NCBI GenBank assembly: GCA_035639875.1
Contig: DASQXE010000123.1
Span: 1-42,563 of the forward strand
Source: JAIBJP01 sp035639875
Lineage (GTDB): Bacteria; Actinomycetota; Thermoleophilia; Gaiellales; Gaiellaceae
DNA: 42,563 nt
Direction: 5' to 3'
The translations under genes were made by a program, and so were the position numbers. The notes under the pieces were generated by a model. It did not search any database, was not told the DNA's origin, and saw nothing but the letters and a program-made list of their open reading frames with translations. Positions 40,137 through 42,563 of the stretch are shown here, one piece after another. Each line of letters begins with the position of its first letter. Within the stretch, counting starts at the first letter, position 1.

Positions 40137-41417
40137 TCAGACTGACGACGAGATCAGTCCGGCGCCGACTACGGCGTCGTCTTCGTAGAGGACGGCCGCC
40201 TGCCCCGCGGCGACGCCGTACACGGGCTCGTCGAGGGCGAGCCGAAAGCCCCGACGTTCTTCGATGACGGTGGCAGGTGCCGCTGGCGAGCGGTAGCGAA
40301 CCTTGGCCGCGACCCGCTCGACGGGGACGTACAGACGCCCCGCTCCGGCGCGGATCTCCGTCCGGCCGAGCGACTCACGCGGACCGACGACCACGGCGTT
40401 CGTCCGCGGATCGGCGCCGAGCGCGTAGAGAGGCTTCGCGGCCGTGAGTCCGAGGCCGCGGCGCTGCCCCGGCGTGAAGCGCCAGAAACCCGCGTGACGT
40501 CCGAGCTCCCGACCGTCCTCGTCCAGGATGGGTCCCTCGCTCGCCGGGAGGCCGTGGCGCATGAGGAAATCTCTGTAGTCGGCGCCGGCGAGGAAGCATG
40601 CCTCCTGACTCTCGGGCCGTGCTGCCGCCTCGAGCCCGGCCGCCCGCGCCTCCGCGCGCGTCGCCTCCTTTCCCTGGTCGCCGAGAGGGAACCAGAGACG
40701 CGGAAGGAAGCGTGGATCGAGGCGCGCCAGCATGTAGGACTGGTCCTTGTCGGGATCCGCGCCGCGGGCGAGCAGCAAACTCCCGCGGTGCTCGACGAGG
40801 CGGGCGTAGTGCCCCGTCACGAGCTTCGCCGCGCCGATCCGGCGGGCGAACGCGAGGAGAGCGGCAAAGCGGAAGCTCCCGTTGCAGCGCATGCACGGGT
40901 TCGGGGTCTCTCCGCGCCCGTAGCCGCGGATGAAAGGTGCTACGACGGCCCGCCGAAATCCCTCGCGCAGGTCGAGCGTCGCGTGTGGGAACCCCAAGCG
41001 ATGACACGCGGCTCGCGCGGCCAGAACGGCCTCCGGCGAGCAGCACGCGCGCTCCGAGGCGGGGCCGGCGGGATCCGTCCAAAGACGAAGCGTCACGCCG
41101 ACGGGGTGGTAGCCCGCGCGCGCGGCGCGAACGAGCGCGACGGCGCTATCGACGCCGCCGCTCATCGCCACCGCAACGCGCTCCTCCGCCGTGGAGGCGC
41201 TGAGCGCGGGCCCGAGCGCGTCGTGAAGGGCGTCCGTCGCCAGAGGATCGCCGGGCACGGCCGCTGCCTCGAGCAGCGTGAGGGCGCTCACGGCTCGGCA
41301 CAGATCCGGCACTCCAGGCCCGTCGCCGCACGCAGAAGCGATCCGCCGCTGCTCCACGCGAAGGCGCACCCAGGCGACGTCTTCGCCACGGACGGAGTTC
41401 CCGATGAGCTCGGTCAT
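40137..41417 (-). CDS. mnmA: tRNA-specific 2-thiouridylase MnmA with N-terminal scaffold-like extension
   Basis: It makes 2-thiouridine at U34 of tRNAs for Lys, Glu and Gln. The PP-loop is SGGVDS (86-91). The catalytic Cys is probably Cys178 in NPCMRCN and the persulfide Cys is Cys274 in QEACFLAG. RRGLGLTAAKPLYALG begins the C-terminal region. Residues 1-80 are extra: WVRLRVEQRRIASACGD, a Cys40 and a helix RAVSALTLLEAAA resemble in outline an IscU/NifU scaffold domain with most Cys lost. The total of 426 residues exceeds the usual 360. No closer start would give a better reading frame than ATG 41417. Confidence 0.93.
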   Translation of the reverse strand: MTELIGNSVRGEDVAWVRLRVEQRRIASACGDGPGVPDLCRAVSALTLLEAAAVPGDPLATDALHDALGPALSASTAEERVAVAMSGGVDSAVALVRAARAGYHPVGVTLRLWTDPAGPASERACCSPEAVLAARAACHRLGFPHATLDLREGFRRAVVAPFIRGYGRGETPNPCMRCNGSFRFAALLAFARRIGAAKLVTGHYARLVEHRGSLLLARGADPDKDQSYMLARLDPRFLPRLWFPLGDQGKEATRAEARAAGLEAAARPESQEACFLAGADYRDFLMRHGLPASEGPILDEDGRELGRHAGFWRFTPGQRRGLGLTAAKPLYALGADPRTNAVVVGPRESLGRTEIRAGAGRLYVPVERVAAKVRYRSPAAPATVIEERRGFRLALDEPVYGVAAGQAAVLYEDDAVVGAGLISSSV

Positions 41418-41431
41418 GCCATCAGTGTGAC

Positions 41432-41437
41432 TACAGT
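41432..41437 (+). promoter_or_regulatory. Candidate -10 (TACAGT) of the kinase pseudogene
   Basis: TACAGT, 9 nt, then the ATG at 41447, in the 29-bp divergent gap with mnmA. It suggests the gene was once expressed with a near-leaderless mRNA. Confidence 0.3.
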
Positions 41438-41446
41438 GGCGCCCTG

Positions 41447-42246
41447 ATGGAGACCGACCTGGCGCAGCGCGTCGGCGAGGCGCTCGGCGTCGAGGTCGTG
41501 GGCTTGTCGGCGCCGCCGGGAGAGGGATACACGAACAACGAGCGGCGGGTTGGCTCCGCGACGAATACCGGGTGTACGCAGCGGTGGAGGAGGACTTCCT
41601 TCCGAAGCTGATCGGCTGGCGTGACGAGGGTGACCGCCCACTGCTGATCCTCGAGGATCTCAGCTCGGCCTACTGGCCGCCGCCCTGGGACGCCGGCCAA
41701 GTCGGCGCGCTTGCGCGGACGCTCGACCGGATCGCGCGAGCGTCGCCGCCGCGCGGTCTCGACCCGCTCGAGAATCGTCGGGCTTACCTCTCCGGCTGGG
41801 AACAGGTCGCCGAGGATCCGGAGCCCCTCCTCTCCCTGGGCCTTTGCTCACGAGCGTGGCTCGAAGCGGCGCTGCCCACGCTCCTCGGAGCGGCGCGCGC
41901 CTGCGTCCTCGCGGGGACTCTCTCGTCCATTTCGATGTAAGGAGCGATAACGCGTGCTTCCTCGGCGGTCGGTCCGTCCTAGTGGATTGGAACTGGGCGG
42001 CGATCGGAAATCCGGTCATGGACATCGCCGCGTGGCTTCCCAGCCTGGAATCCGAAGGCGGGCCGCCGCCCGAGGAGCTCCTCCCGGACGAGCCCGAGGC
42101 CGCCTCTGGTTGCCGGCTTCTTCGCTGGACGCGCCGGTCTGCCGCCACCGCCGACGGCGCCCCGTCTGTCCGAGATTCGGCTTACGCAGCTGCGCTCGGC
42201 GCTCCCCTGGGCAGCGCGCGCGCTGGGCCTCCCTCCGCTGAAGTAA
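41447..42246 (+). pseudogene. Aminoglycoside/homoserine phosphotransferase-like gene, disrupted
   Basis: APH-family pieces occur in four successive frame segments. A: ATG 41447 to about 41540 (ALGVEVVGLSAPPGEGYTNNERR). B: about 41540-41916 (GWLRDEYRVYAAVEEDFLPKL, PLLILEDLSSAYWPPPW). C: 41916 to about 42104 (DSLVHFDVRSDN catalytic loop, VDWNWAAIGNP Mg-binding). D: about 42106-42246 (LVAGFFAGRAG to TAA). Between A and B roughly 25 residues of the kinase N-lobe with the ATP-binding Lys are missing. B to C is a one-base loss in GGGG at 41913-41916; C to D is a one-base gain near 42105. As written the reading stops after 54 codons. The two single-base shifts could be sequencing errors, but not the deletion. 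Confidence 0.85.
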
Positions 42247-42257
42247 CCGCCAGCTAC

Positions 42258-42563
42258 TCAGCCGGGGAAGCGCCAGCGGATCGTTTGCGTCCCGCGGACA
42301 CCGAGCTCATCCGCAAGGGCCTTCGTCAACTCGAACTCCCGCCCAGCCGCTACTCGGCCGCGGGCGACGACCTCGGTGCGGATTTCCTTGCCCCCGAACG
42401 AGAGCACGAGATCGACCCCGCACGGGAGGAGCGGATGCGCAATTCCTCGCGTGCCGGAGTCGAGCTGCACGCCGCACGCGGTCTTGCGGGCGTACGCGCG
42501 GGGCGGCAGAACGCCGACTACTGCCGATTCCCATGAAACGTGCGGGGTGATGCCGATCGGCGG
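42258..42563 (-). CDS. RlpA-like double-psi beta-barrel protein (C-terminal part, cut by window edge)
   Basis: The frame enters from the right edge and ends at TGA 42258-42260, giving the last 101 residues. The pattern YARKTACGVQLDSGTRGIAHPLLPCG, then IRTEVVARGRVAAGREFELTKALADELGV, matches the DPBB domain of RlpA-like proteins (family: GRxTAxGE, AAHxxLPxGT, NDRGP, DLSxxAA). The conserved His is kept, but the Asp of NDRGP is Ala and DLS is ELT, so lytic transglycosylase activity is doubtful. Two Cys (TACG, LPCG) could form a disulfide, consistent with secretion. Confidence 0.72.
   Translation of the reverse strand, partial: PPIGITPHVSWESAVVGVLPPRAYARKTACGVQLDSGTRGIAHPLLPCGVDLVLSFGGKEIRTEVVARGRVAAGREFELTKALADELGVRGTQTIRWRFPG

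Noticed and set aside
42247..42536. Continuation of a plus-strand gene past 42246
   Set aside because: The open frame there is an extension of a frameshifted segment; the proper APH frame ends at TAA 42244-42246 and the minus strand encodes an RlpA-like domain.
1..42563. CRISPR arrays, insertion sequences, integrases, toxin-antitoxin or phage genes
   Set aside because: No direct-repeat arrays, transposase motifs or terminal repeats were seen; the window is a compact housekeeping region.

Overview
The window is a high-GC chromosomal segment of a deep-branching actinobacterium, probably of the Thermoleophilia/Gaiellales type. This placement is inferred from gene order and gene content, since no rRNA is present. 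The order alaS-ruvX-mltG-aroE-aroC-aroK/B-aroQ-pepQ-efp-acc-nusB, followed by tlyA-nadK-recN-steA-steB-pyrG, is actinobacterial. A two-subunit glycyl-tRNA synthetase and a PPDK/PSRP pair argue for a deep branch. Almost everything lies on the minus strand. The exceptions are a glutaredoxin, two tiny membrane-peptide ORFs and a decayed aminoglycoside-phosphotransferase-like gene. I see no tRNA, rRNA, CRISPR array, insertion sequence or prophage.

Layout from the left edge: (1) 1-7078: truncated ppdK, then (upstream, same strand) a 49-codon membrane peptide, the PPDK regulatory protein, glyS, glyQ and recO. A 373-bp gap beside ppdK holds a plus-strand mini-unit: promoter, 31-codon peptide, structured stretch and intrinsic terminator. 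(2) 7172-12484: glutaredoxin, converging on a nucleoside-salvage and repair cluster (deoB, methyltransferase, deoA, mutM, esterase). (3) 12505-15878: a 46-codon membrane peptide, alanine dehydrogenase, a DUF3866 protein and an M20 peptidase. (4) 15948-25833: pyrG, a GT2/GT4 fusion, steB(mctB), a START-like protein, steA, recN, nadK, tlyA, a prenyl synthase, an XseB-like protein and nusB. (5) 25830-35740: accC, a large AccB fused to a carboxyltransferase-like pseudoenzyme, efp, pepQ, the shikimate set (aroQ, aroK-aroB fusion, aroC, aroE), mltG and ruvX. (6) 35928-41417: alaS, a SigB/F-type sigma factor with a degenerate RsbW-like partner and a DUF948 protein, and mnmA with a scaffold-like N-terminal extension. 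(7) 41447-42563: the kinase pseudogene and the C-terminus of an RlpA-like barrel protein.

Two things stand out. First, the carboxyl-carrier protein next to accC carries a full OadA/PycB-type barrel in which all metal ligands and the catalytic Thr are replaced, so it looks like a structural or regulatory pseudoenzyme joined to BCCP. Second, many transcription units have a TAnnnT -10 hexamer 6-9 nt before the start codon, the geometry of leaderless mRNA. At four tight junctions the -10 begins with the stop codon of the upstream gene (recO/glyQ, mutM/esterase, aroKB/aroQ, pepQ/efp). Most other junctions are 4-nt NTGA overlaps, implying translational coupling.
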